Origin: Chitinophagales bacterium
Lineage (GTDB): Bacteria > Bacteroidota > Bacteroidia > Chitinophagales > CAIOSU01
Length of the DNA stretch: 64,000 nt
Assembly (NCBI GenBank): GCA_026003335.1
Contig: BPHB01000002.1
Coordinates: 558,001-622,000 of the forward strand
Reading direction: 5' to 3'
A model generated the notes under the pieces. The model was not told where the DNA came from. It was given only the letters and a program-made list of their open reading frames with translations, and made no database searches. Below are positions 44,946 to 53,540 of this stretch, one piece after another; the stretch's first letter is position 1; the number at the start of each line of letters is the position of its first letter. Position numbers and translations under genes: made by a program.

Positions 44946-47900
44946 ATGCAAGGCAAAGGATTGATCCGGTTTTTCATCATAGCGCTGTTGTTGGTCTGTT
45001 TCTATCAGCTGATGTTCACCTATTTTGCCGCCAGAACAGAAAAGAAAGCCGAGAAGTACGCAAAAGAAAAGGTATTCCCCGGAGGCGTTGACCCGCTGGC
45101 GACTTTTACAGGAACAGAAACCGAACGTGCCGCTTTTATTGATTCCATCAACAGGCTCGTGGCTGCCGAAAAAAGACGCTATCTGGATTCGGTAGCCAAT
45201 GAAGTAATCCTGAATATACTCATTGATGAATATACCTATCAGGAAGTAAAGGAACGGCAGTTAAGCCTCGGTCTTGACCTGCAGGGGGGGATGAGCGTGG
45301 TGCTGCAGGTTTCGGTGGAGCAGCTCATAAAAGCCATGTCAGGCTACAGCAAAGACCCTACCTTTCTCAAAGCGCTGGAGGCTGCTAAAGAACGACAAAA
45401 AAATACACAGGCCAACTTTGTTGACCTCTTTGTAGAAGAGTTTGAAAAAATAGACCCCGGTGCACAGCTAGCCGCCATTTTCGCTACTCCTGAAAATCAG
45501 GACAAGATAACCTTCAGCTCCACAAATGAAGAAGTAAAACAGGTCATCAAAGAGGAAACTGCCGCAGCCGTAAGACGCACCTATAATATCATGCGGTCTC
45601 GTATTGACGAGTTTGGTGTTTCACAGCCCAACATCCTGCTACAGGAAAATACCGGCAGGATTATCATTGAACTGCCCGGCGTCACGGATACCGAAAGGGC
45701 AAGAAAGTTGTTGCAATCTACAGCCAAGCTGGAGTTTTGGGAAGTATGGGAAAATGCCGAGATCATTGACTTCCTTGTTAAAGCCAATGACGTTATCCGG
45801 GAAATAGAAGGATTAAAGAGCAGCGGTGAACAAAAAGATGTTGCCGGAGAAACAGCGACTCAAGACACTGCCATCGCCAACCTGCTGGGATTGACGGATA
45901 CCGAAAAGTCACCCGCTGACTCCACCACTATAGCTTCGCCCGATACGGCAAACCCGCTACTTTTCCCCACGGACACTACCAAAGAAACGGATGAATCAAA
46001 GCTCTATCCCTTGTTTGGCAGTAACTCGCCTCTCAAACCAGCCACTTATCAGGACGAAAACGGGCAGGTTGCCCTGCGGCCAGGTCCGGTCATTGGCTAT
46101 GCCTACGCTCAAGACCGTGAAAAGGTAATGAAATACCTTAGCTATGAAGAAGTAAGGGCATTGTTCCCACCCAATATTAAATTTCTGTGGAGTGCCCGCC
46201 CTGTTGGTAACAATCTGTATGAGCTTTATGCCATTAAAACCCAGCCTAACGAAGAACGGGCCCCGCTGGAAGGAGACGTTATCGTGGATGCCCGCCAGAA
46301 TTTTGATAATAACGGTAAGCCCGATATTGACATGGTGATGAACTCCGAAGGAGCGCGCATCTGGCGCAGGCTGACCAAGGAAAACATTCAGCGCAGCATA
46401 GCCATTGTGATGGATGATGTGGTGTATAGCGCTCCGGTGGTGCAGTCAGAAATTGCCGGTGGTCGCTCACAAATCACCGGCAACTTCACCATCAGCGAAG
46501 CCAAAGATCTGGCCAGCATTATTAAATCGGGTAAACTGCCGGCTCCGGCAAAAATTATTGAAGAAGAAATCGTAGGACCTTCCTTGGGTAAAGAATCCAT
46601 CCGGGCAGGACTCATTTCCCTTGTTATCGGCATCGTGGTCGTGTTGCTGTTTATGGTGTTTTACTACTCTTCCAGCGGCCTCATTGCCGATATTGCCCTG
46701 CTGCTCAACCTGTTTATCATTATGGGTGTGCTGGCTTCGTTTGGCGCATCTCTTACCCTGCCCGGTATGGCCGGCATAGTGCTCACCCTCGGTATGGCGG
46801 TAGATGCCAACGTCATTATCAATGAGCGCATCCGCGAAGAACTCGCGCGCGGTAAGGGCATGCGACTGGCCATCACAGACGGTTATACGGCTTCCTATTC
46901 AGCTATTATTGACGGCAACCTAACCACCCTTATCACTGGCATCATCCTGCTATTCTTCGGGCTGGGACCGGTGAAAGGCTTTGCTACGGTTCTGGTTATC
47001 GGCATTTTTTCTTCACTGATCACGGCCGTTTTGGTTACCCGCATGATTATTGATTCACTTCTAAGCCGGGATAAAACTATTCGCTTTTATACCCGAATGA
47101 GCGAAGGCCTGTTTAAAAATGTCAACTTTGACTTTGTAGGTAAAAGAAAGATGACCTACGTTATTTCTGCTCTTACCTTGCTGATCTCCATCGCCTCCTT
47201 CGTGTTTAAGGGCTTTGAACTGGGGGTTGACTTCAAAGGAGGAAGGTCTTATGTGGTGCGCTTTGACCAGCCCGTGAACACTGTGGATATAGCCACCCGG
47301 CTAAATGATTATTTTAAAGGATATCCTACGGTTAAAACATATGGCAGCAGCAATCAGGTTAAGATCACTACAGCCTTTATGATTGACAGTGACGAGGAAA
47401 AAGCAGACAGCATTGTAGAAGCTACGCTCTTTGAAGGGCTGAAATCGTTCTATCAGACGGAGCCTACCTTTGAGCAATTTGTGAAAGACTATAAACTCAG
47501 TTCCGTAAAGGTAGGTCCTACTATTGCAGATGATATTAAACAGGGAGCGTTTACAGCAGCTATAGTTTCGATCATTGCCATATTCCTGTATATCCTGTTC
47601 CGGTTCAGGCGTTGGCAGTTTGGTCTGGGCGCAATTGCCTCCACCGTGCATGACGCTATCTTTTTGTTGGGCACCTTCTCGCTGCTGGGTGGCATGTTGC
47701 CCTTCAGCACCGAAATTGATCAAACCTTCATTGCCGCACTGCTCACTGTAATCGGGTATTCGGTAAATGACACAGTGGTCGTTTTTGACCGTATCCGGGA
47801 ATACTTGAACCTGCATCCTACCAAAGACCTGAAGACGGTAACCAATATGGCTATTAACAGCACACTAAGCCGCACGGTTATGACTTCCTTTACGACCTTG

Positions 47901-48053
47901 CTGGTGGTGGTTATTCTGATGGTTTTCGGAGGGGAAGTAATCCGGGGCTTTTCGTTCGCATTGTTTATAGGTATCCTGGTAGGAACTTATTCTTCCATCT
48001 TTGTGGCCGCAGCGGTGATGATAGATACTCAGAAGCAGAATAAAGCCCGCTAA
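44946..48053 (+). CDS. secDF: Protein translocase subunit SecDF (fusion)
   Basis: This 1035-aa fusion of SecD and SecF uses the proton gradient to pull exported proteins from the SecYEG channel. The SecD part has an N-terminal membrane helix, LGLDLQGGMSVVLQV, a periplasmic P1 domain interrupted by a long low-complexity insert rich in T, D and S (about 295-360), and DLASIIKSGKLPAP before its membrane block. The SecF part starts near residue 710 and has LGVDFKGGRSYVVRF and VGPTIADDIKQGA. The fusion is normal for Bacteroidota. It has its own promoter box and is probably not part of the sugar operon. Confidence 0.96.
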   Translation: MQGKGLIRFFIIALLLVCFYQLMFTYFAARTEKKAEKYAKEKVFPGGVDPLATFTGTETERAAFIDSINRLVAAEKRRYLDSVANEVILNILIDEYTYQEVKERQLSLGLDLQGGMSVVLQVSVEQLIKAMSGYSKDPTFLKALEAAKERQKNTQANFVDLFVEEFEKIDPGAQLAAIFATPENQDKITFSSTNEEVKQVIKEETAAAVRRTYNIMRSRIDEFGVSQPNILLQENTGRIIIELPGVTDTERARKLLQSTAKLEFWEVWENAEIIDFLVKANDVIREIEGLKSSGEQKDVAGETATQDTAIANLLGLTDTEKSPADSTTIASPDTANPLLFPTDTTKETDESKLYPLFGSNSPLKPATYQDENGQVALRPGPVIGYAYAQDREKVMKYLSYEEVRALFPPNIKFLWSARPVGNNLYELYAIKTQPNEERAPLEGDVIVDARQNFDNNGKPDIDMVMNSEGARIWRRLTKENIQRSIAIVMDDVVYSAPVVQSEIAGGRSQITGNFTISEAKDLASIIKSGKLPAPAKIIEEEIVGPSLGKESIRAGLISLVIGIVVVLLFMVFYYSSSGLIADIALLLNLFIIMGVLASFGASLTLPGMAGIVLTLGMAVDANVIINERIREELARGKGMRLAITDGYTASYSAIIDGNLTTLITGIILLFFGLGPVKGFATVLVIGIFSSLITAVLVTRMIIDSLLSRDKTIRFYTRMSEGLFKNVNFDFVGKRKMTYVISALTLLISIASFVFKGFELGVDFKGGRSYVVRFDQPVNTVDIATRLNDYFKGYPTVKTYGSSNQVKITTAFMIDSDEEKADSIVEATLFEGLKSFYQTEPTFEQFVKDYKLSSVKVGPTIADDIKQGAFTAAIVSIIAIFLYILFRFRRWQFGLGAIASTVHDAIFLLGTFSLLGGMLPFSTEIDQTFIAALLTVIGYSVNDTVVVFDRIREYLNLHPTKDLKTVTNMAINSTLSRTVMTSFTTLLVVVILMVFGGEVIRGFSFALFIGILVGTYSSIFVAAAVMIDTQKQNKAR

Positions 48054-48109
48054 ACACTACAAAACAAACGGGCAGCTCCAGTGAAGTAGTTTCCTCTTAG
48101 AGGGCAATG

Positions 48110-48784
48110 TCAGCGTGTCTGTAAATGCTGGGCTTCAGTTTTTCGGTAGTCGTCAAGAAACTTTTTTAACCCGATGTCGGTGAGCGGGTGGCGGAAAAGG
48201 CCCTCAATGGAACTCATCGGGCAGGTAACCACATCGGCTCCGGCTTCCGCACATTTGACAATATGCAACGGATTACGGATAGAGGCCGCCAGCACTTCGG
48301 TGGCGTATTGATGCAGGCGGTAAATATGCACGATCTGCGCAATCAGGTCTATACCATCCCAGTTGATATCATCCAATCGTCCGATAAAAGGCGAGACATA
48401 AGTCGCTCCGGCTTTGGCAGCCAGAATAGCCTGCCCTGCTGAAAACACCAGGGTACAATTTACCTTTATCCCCTTGCCGGTAAGATACTTTATTGCCTTG
48501 ATTCCCTCGCGGGTCATAGGAATTTTCACCACAATGTGTTTATTCAGGGCTGCCAGCTTTTCTCCTTCTTCAATCATGCCCTCACAGGAGGTTGCAAGCA
48601 CTTCAGCGCTCACATCGCCCTTTACGATATCACAAATCTTTCTGTAATGCTCTGCCACCGCTTCCTCGCCCACAATTCCCTCTTTTGCCATCAGAGAAGG
48701 ATTGGTGGTAACTCCGTCAAGAATGCCTAATGCCTGAGCTTCTGCTATTTCACCAAGGTTGGCTGTGTCAATGAAAAATTTCAT
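48110..48784 (-). CDS. Transaldolase/fructose-6-phosphate aldolase family protein
   Basis: This 224-aa TIM-barrel enzyme of the short transaldolase family has FIDTANLGEIAEA, GVTTNPSLMAKEG, Schiff-base Lys87 in VVKIPMT, NCTLVFSAGQAILAAKAGA and YVSPFIGRLDD. It moves a dihydroxyacetone unit in the pentose phosphate pathway (transaldolase) or cleaves fructose 6-phosphate (FSA); the two activities cannot be told apart safely by eye. It converges on secDF with a 56-bp gap. Upstream there is an inverted repeat and, farther out, an array of 10-bp repeats. Confidence 0.92.
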   Translation of the reverse strand: MKFFIDTANLGEIAEAQALGILDGVTTNPSLMAKEGIVGEEAVAEHYRKICDIVKGDVSAEVLATSCEGMIEEGEKLAALNKHIVVKIPMTREGIKAIKYLTGKGIKVNCTLVFSAGQAILAAKAGATYVSPFIGRLDDINWDGIDLIAQIVHIYRLHQYATEVLAASIRNPLHIVKCAEAGADVVTCPMSSIEGLFRHPLTDIGLKKFLDDYRKTEAQHLQTR

Positions 48785-48805
48785 TTCCTGCTGTTTTCCG
48801 CTAAG

Positions 48806-48821
48806 ATAAGGTTTACCTTAT
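48806..48821. promoter_or_regulatory. Inverted repeat upstream of the transaldolase gene
   Basis: ATAAGGT, TT, ACCTTAT is an inverted repeat with perfect 7-bp arms, centred about 29 bp before the start codon. A one-mismatch -7 box for the gene (TATCTTAG on the minus strand, 48801-48808) overlaps it, which is where a repressor site would be expected. The regulator is unknown. Confidence 0.45.
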
Positions 48822-48920
48822 GATTAAAGAAACCTCCCGCATTCCGTCCGCAAAAATGCCTCACTGTGCATAGGCCATCAGGAATCTCCTCGGCACTGGT
48901 TGTAAGATAGCAGATACCTT

Positions 48921-49010
48921 GCATTTACTTGCATTTACTTGCATTTACTTGCATTTACTTGCATTTACCTGCATTTACTTGCATTTACTTGCATTTACTT
49001 GCATTTACCT
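48921..49010. repeat. Tandem array of nine 10-bp units
   Basis: The unit GCATTTACTT occurs nine times without gaps. Copies 5 and 9 read GCATTTACCT; the rest are identical. The period is close to one DNA helical turn and is not a multiple of three. It lies between the A+T-rich gene at 49049 and the transaldolase gene. Slippage would make the copy number variable. Confidence 0.97.
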
Positions 49011-49048
49011 GCAACCCTGAAGACCATAATGGGTTTCACCAACTAATT

Positions 49049-50350
49049 TTATTTTTTGATTTCATAAGCTCCCCTGATTCTTACGATATGTTCAATGTCG
49101 TCAGAGTTCATAATTTGTCTCTTCTCCAGTTCTCTTATCAGCTCGTAATCTCTAAAATCATTCCAAGTCAAATCATAAAACCATTCTTTCAAAGACATTT
49201 CGTCAATGATTTCTTTTACCGGAGGAAACTTTACATTCGCCACAATTTTATTTATAATTAGATCAAGCATTTTTGCTTTGACGTGTGGGGAATTTATGTC
49301 TTTCAAATCCTCAGGTTCATAGTTTGTAAAGAAAAACATTAACTCTTCTTTTAGTAAGTCTATAGCATTTAGTCTTCCTTCCTCAAGCATGGTTAACAGG
49401 CGAGTATTCAGATTTTTGACCTTATCTTTCAGATGGTTTAATTCCTTAATAAACTGATTCTTATATTCTATTAGGATTATGCTTTTACCCGGTCTGCACG
49501 TAATCGGAATTAGATATTTATTTCTCAGCATTTTGACCTCTTTTTTTAAATTTTCAAATTCTTTGTATTCGTTACAATTTTTAATGTCTTGAAACATTTT
49601 CATTCTTGTCTGCAACAATTCTCTCAACTCCTCACTTTTAATGGGAATCGCTTCCTTAGGTAACTGAATAATCCTATCTTCAAGGTTACCTCCATAAAAT
49701 TTTAATTCAACAAACTGAATTTTTGCAGTGTACACATTTATTTGCCGCTGTAAATCCGGAGGATGAGGAGGATTTAACTCTAGTCTGTGTTTGATATCCT
49801 CATGCTTCTTAAGGTCAAATTCTAAAACAGCTGGCTGATCCTGGGTATTGTTCTCCAATTCATTTAGTGCTACTTCAAAGTGATGAAATGCATCAGCAAA
49901 TAATCCGGCATTGTCCGTTCTGCCCCTGTCGGTTTTATGGGAAAAAAAATATTCCTTAAGAAGGTAAATTGAACCCGGGTCAATTCTAAACGCATTGGTT
50001 CCTTTTGCCTTGTCTAAAAATATTCTGCTATGCGGAAAAATAAAGTAACCTACCTGATCAGAAATGATAAAAGAAATTAAATTTCCCTCGGACTGAAATA
50101 TCTGAATGTTGTTTTGTAGCAGCTTGTCTATCCCTTCAATATCTCCAAACCCGTTCCTTATTGATTCTTCTGAATTGTCAATCACCACGTAGATTGCAAG
50201 GTCTGGATTTTGCCGTTTTGCCTGAATAAGTGTCTCAGCCATTTCTTCGTCAATACTCGGTAAAGACAGGTATAAGCTTCTTGTGGCATTAAATACCTCT
50301 TCAACAAACTCCGGAAAGTATATTTTTTCAAACTGTTTAAATTTTTTCAT
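49049..50350 (-). CDS. A+T-rich gene of unknown function, possible PLD-like N-terminus
   Basis: I do not recognise this 433-aa protein. Residues 1-130 read like a phospholipase-D-like alpha/beta fold (ATRSLYLSLPSIDEE, then IYVVIDNSEES, then FIISDQVGYFIFPHSRIF), but no HxK...D catalytic motif is present. Residues 230-360 are charged and probably coiled coil; the C-terminus is helical (WFYDLTWNDFRDYELIRELEKR). No signal peptide or membrane segment is seen. Codons are clearly richer in A and T than in neighbouring genes, and the gene stands alone between a tandem repeat and a 580-bp empty region, which suggests acquisition by transfer. Confidence 0.75.
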   Translation of the reverse strand: MKKFKQFEKIYFPEFVEEVFNATRSLYLSLPSIDEEMAETLIQAKRQNPDLAIYVVIDNSEESIRNGFGDIEGIDKLLQNNIQIFQSEGNLISFIISDQVGYFIFPHSRIFLDKAKGTNAFRIDPGSIYLLKEYFFSHKTDRGRTDNAGLFADAFHHFEVALNELENNTQDQPAVLEFDLKKHEDIKHRLELNPPHPPDLQRQINVYTAKIQFVELKFYGGNLEDRIIQLPKEAIPIKSEELRELLQTRMKMFQDIKNCNEYKEFENLKKEVKMLRNKYLIPITCRPGKSIILIEYKNQFIKELNHLKDKVKNLNTRLLTMLEEGRLNAIDLLKEELMFFFTNYEPEDLKDINSPHVKAKMLDLIINKIVANVKFPPVKEIIDEMSLKEWFYDLTWNDFRDYELIRELEKRQIMNSDDIEHIVRIRGAYEIKK

Positions 50351-50929
50351 TTGGCGTATTGTTGAATGACGCAGACATGAACAGTAACCGCTAAAGTTTA
50401 ATTATGTGCGCCCGGATGAAAATCATGAAGCAGTGATATCGGCAGTACCGAACGTATATTAAAAGTACAAAATTTTCTAATCGGATAATACTACTCCAAT
50501 TCGTAAAAGATCCCTGTCGTTCTCAACCAACCGAACCAATTATGTTGAGGCACAAGCTATCACTACCGGCATCGCAAACACCATAGCACCCTTTGCTTTA
50601 TGCAACAGCAAATGACATTAAAACCTTGCTGCCGTCACATGCATAATTCTTGTAAAAGAATCAGGGACTACATGATGCATGACTAATGCAACTGCCGGCT
50701 ACAGAATTTTCATTGTCAATATGTAGCAAACACAGAAGATATAGGGCCAATGACTTTACAAGATGTGGTGGTTGAATATTCTCCTCAGATTACTACATGA
50801 AACACCAGGTAAGCCGCACCTTGGTTTCTGCATGTAACCTCCGGGGAAGAAAAGCCGTAGAAAGTTTTATTAACCTTCAAAGGATTGCCTGTGCCCTCTT
50901 TCAAGATAACCCATTCTGGCTTCGTATGG
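50351..50929. other. Intergenic region with no recognised gene
   Basis: About 580 bp between the divergent genes at 49049 and 50930. No coding pattern, RNA gene or perfect TAnnTTTG element was found. A short hairpin (ATTCTT, GTAA, AAGAAT, about 50646-50661) is the only structure noticed. The frame beginning at 50797 runs into the next gene in a different frame and is not a real gene. Confidence 0.6.
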
Positions 50930-52627
50930 ATGAAATTGTGCTTATCCTTTCTGATAATACATGTTGTTACTTACGGGCAGATTTCAAAAAAAGCCAGCAT
51001 CTGGTATTTTGGCGATCAGGCAGGCCTGGATTTCAGCGCAGGACATCCGGTTGCGCTTACCAACAGCGCCATGCGTGCTTTTGAGGGATCGGCTGTAGCC
51101 TGCGATTTAGCCGGTAATCTCCTGTTTTATACAAATGGTGGCAGCATGCCTTATCCGGGAGGTATATGGAACCGGAATCATCAACTTATGCCCAACGGAG
51201 ATCTCAGTAACAGCGGCAGTTGTGGCAGCTCCTTCCAATCTTCCATTATTCTGCAGCACCCCCGTCATGCACACCTGTATTATCTGTTCTCTACCGACTG
51301 CATGGAAAACTACTCCGTAGGCGGACTGCGCTATTCGGTCATTGACATGACTTTGGATGGTGGTCTGGGCGATGTCATCACGAAAGGGGTGCCCCTTGTC
51401 GCCCCGGTAGATGAATCTCTCACCGCAGTAAGGCACGCAAATGAAAAAGACTACTGGATTATTACCCATAAACTGCATACCGACTCCTTTTTCGTGTATC
51501 AGCTAACGGGTAATGGCATTATAGGCCCGCTAAAAACAAAAATCGGCCCGGTAACACCCGATTATGCCGGCACCCTGAAGGCTTCGGGCAATGGTCAGAA
51601 ACTGGTTTACGCAGGACGTACTTTCTCAGCTCTTTTTGATTTCAACTCCGAAACCGGACAAATATCCAACTATATTGACCTGGGTATAGCCGGATATTCG
51701 GCTTCTTTCTCCCCCAACTGCCAGTTGCTGTATATAGCCGATGGTACCGGCAGAAAGCTATACCAGTTTGACCTGCTTCGTCCGAATATTCCGGCAACGG
51801 CTGTTCAGGTAGGCACAACTTCTTCCATTGGTTTTGGTGATATGCAGATCGGGCCTGACGACCGCATCTATGTAGCACGCTTTGTCTCCAGCTCTTATCT
51901 GGGAGTAATTATGCGCCCCAATATACGGGGGGAAGGCTGCGGATATGTGGATGACGGCATCTACTTGGCTGGCAAAATGGGCAAAGGGGGCCTACCCAAT
52001 TTTCCAAATGACATACTGGGGGAATGCGTATCCTACCCCATAGAAAACGTGAGCCGCTATGATTATCTGTATTTCAAAGAAACTGTTTCGTCAGGCTCTT
52101 CGCATTCCGGTGCGGAGCAGGATAAGCCTGCCGGCAAAGAGCTTCCAGCAGGAGCATCTGCACCGCAAAACACTGGCAACAACCATTTACCCGACCATCC
52201 TGAACACATGCCGGCATGGGATGATGTCTCTTACACAGAATTGCTGAATCAGGCCCTCTCAGCAACAGAATCCGTCCTCCCGCATAATCAACCGACATTT
52301 GATTTTCAGAATGCAGGCACACCGAAAGCCGACCTGCACACATTACCCGACAATATCTCTTCCTCACAGAATACCACACTGGTATTGCACCCCATTCCGG
52401 CAAAACAATTCGTTTACGCCCGGTTTGAATCTAACCAATGGTCTTTCCCGGTTACACTTCTCCTGTCCGATGCCAGCGGTAAGGTGGTGCGCAGATATAC
52501 TCATTCTATATCAGCCACCGGGGATGCCATTCCCCTCACTTTGGACGGATTGTCCAACGGGATGTATTACCTCACAGCCGTATCCGAAAACCATTTCAGC
52601 ACGGCAAGGTTTATCCTGCTGCCTTAA
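50930..52627 (+). CDS. T9SS-sorted beta-propeller-like secreted protein
   Basis: This 565-aa protein starts at the ATG at 50930, where a signal peptide begins (MKLCLSFLIIHVVTYGQ); the frame is open farther upstream but that part is not signal-like. The body (about 20-400) has repeated short blades such as IWYFGDQAGLDF, ACDLAGNLLFYTNGG and GFGDMQIGPDDRIYVA, as in seven-bladed propeller proteins. A low-complexity linker (about 400-470) leads to a type A T9SS sorting domain (NTTLVLHPIPAKQ, then GMYYLTA). It is therefore a secreted or surface protein. Its ligand is unknown. Confidence 0.88.
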   Translation: MKLCLSFLIIHVVTYGQISKKASIWYFGDQAGLDFSAGHPVALTNSAMRAFEGSAVACDLAGNLLFYTNGGSMPYPGGIWNRNHQLMPNGDLSNSGSCGSSFQSSIILQHPRHAHLYYLFSTDCMENYSVGGLRYSVIDMTLDGGLGDVITKGVPLVAPVDESLTAVRHANEKDYWIITHKLHTDSFFVYQLTGNGIIGPLKTKIGPVTPDYAGTLKASGNGQKLVYAGRTFSALFDFNSETGQISNYIDLGIAGYSASFSPNCQLLYIADGTGRKLYQFDLLRPNIPATAVQVGTTSSIGFGDMQIGPDDRIYVARFVSSSYLGVIMRPNIRGEGCGYVDDGIYLAGKMGKGGLPNFPNDILGECVSYPIENVSRYDYLYFKETVSSGSSHSGAEQDKPAGKELPAGASAPQNTGNNHLPDHPEHMPAWDDVSYTELLNQALSATESVLPHNQPTFDFQNAGTPKADLHTLPDNISSSQNTTLVLHPIPAKQFVYARFESNQWSFPVTLLLSDASGKVVRRYTHSISATGDAIPLTLDGLSNGMYYLTAVSENHFSTARFILLP

Positions 52628-52718
52628 ACGGCCATACCTTAAGATTTTTTAAAAACTCATTTTGGGGGATTTTCCTAAATTGTGATTGCTTTTGAATTAA
52701 CCCAAAAATCAATTAACC

Positions 52719-53354
52719 ATGGCACTCAGATTAGGCGACATCGTCCCCAACTTTCAGGCAATGACCACCGAAGGTCCGATAGATTTTTACGAATGGATGG
52801 GTGACAGCTGGACTGTGCTGTTTTCTCATCCCAAAGACTACACACCGGTCTGTACAACAGAGCTGGGATATATGGCCAAAATCAAAAGCGAGTTTGATAA
52901 ACGGGGTGTGAAAATTATTGCCGTCAGCGTAGACCCGCTGGAGTCGCATAAGGGCTGGATTCAGGATATCAATGAAACCCAGAACACGCAGGTTAACTAT
53001 CCGCTGATTGCCGACCCCGACAGAAAAGTGGCTCAGCTGTATGACATGATACACCCCAATGCTTCAGACAACATGACGGTAAGATCGGTGTTTGTGATAG
53101 GTCCGGATAAAAGGCTAAAACTATCTATTACCTATCCAGCATCTACCGGCCGAAATTTTGACGAGCTGCTGCGTGTCATTGATTCGCTCCAGCTGACGGC
53201 CAAATACAGCGTAGCCACTCCGGTAAACTGGAAGCGGGGTGATGAATGCATCATTGCTCCCTCCGTTCCCGATGAGGAAGCCAAACAGAAATTCCCCAAG
53301 GGTTATAAGGTCATCAAGCCTTACCTGCGGGTAACCCCGCAGCCGGATCTGTAA
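52719..53354 (+). CDS. Peroxiredoxin, 1-Cys (Prx6) type
   Basis: This 211-aa thiol peroxidase reduces H2O2 and organic peroxides with Cys45 in the PVCTTE motif. The C-terminal extension (VATPVNWKRGDECIIAPSV) is that of the Prx6 group. A second Cys in GDEC is typical of the group and need not be resolving. The gene has its own short upstream region and a strong hairpin terminator after it, so it is probably monocistronic. Confidence 0.95.
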   Translation: MALRLGDIVPNFQAMTTEGPIDFYEWMGDSWTVLFSHPKDYTPVCTTELGYMAKIKSEFDKRGVKIIAVSVDPLESHKGWIQDINETQNTQVNYPLIADPDRKVAQLYDMIHPNASDNMTVRSVFVIGPDKRLKLSITYPASTGRNFDELLRVIDSLQLTAKYSVATPVNWKRGDECIIAPSVPDEEAKQKFPKGYKVIKPYLRVTPQPDL

Positions 53355-53384
53355 ACACTACAGGCATTTCAGCGATCTGCTATC

Positions 53385-53430
53385 AAACGCCCTGAGAAAG
53401 CATATGGAGTGCTGTAACAGGGCGTTTTTT
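53385..53430 (+). terminator. Rho-independent terminator of the peroxiredoxin gene
   Basis: AAACGCCCTG (53385-53394) pairs with CAGGGCGTTT (53418-53427) around a 23-nt loop and is followed by more T residues. It ends the peroxiredoxin transcript 30 bp after the stop codon. Confidence 0.85.
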
Positions 53431-53540
53431 CTTTTCAGGAAATTTTTTCAACTACGTTTTTTTTCTTATCCATCGCAAAACTTTACCATCCTGAACTTCG
53501 TAAAACAGGAAAATTAGCGTAAGATCATTATAATAAAGTT

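Noticed and set aside
48921-49010. CRISPR array
   Set aside because: Units are 10 bp, contiguous and without unique spacers; no cas genes are near.
48929-49261. Open frame of 110 codons across the decamer array
   Set aside because: The 10-bp unit cycles through all three frames and has no stop codon, so an open frame arises by chance. The rest of the frame is antisense to the A+T-rich gene.
50646-50661. Terminator or regulatory hairpin in the 580-bp gap
   Set aside because: The stem is only 6 bp, A+T-rich and without a T-run; it is likely chance.
50797-51084. Separate 95-aa gene before the propeller protein
   Set aside because: It mostly overlaps the T9SS gene in a different frame and has no recognisable domain or signal.
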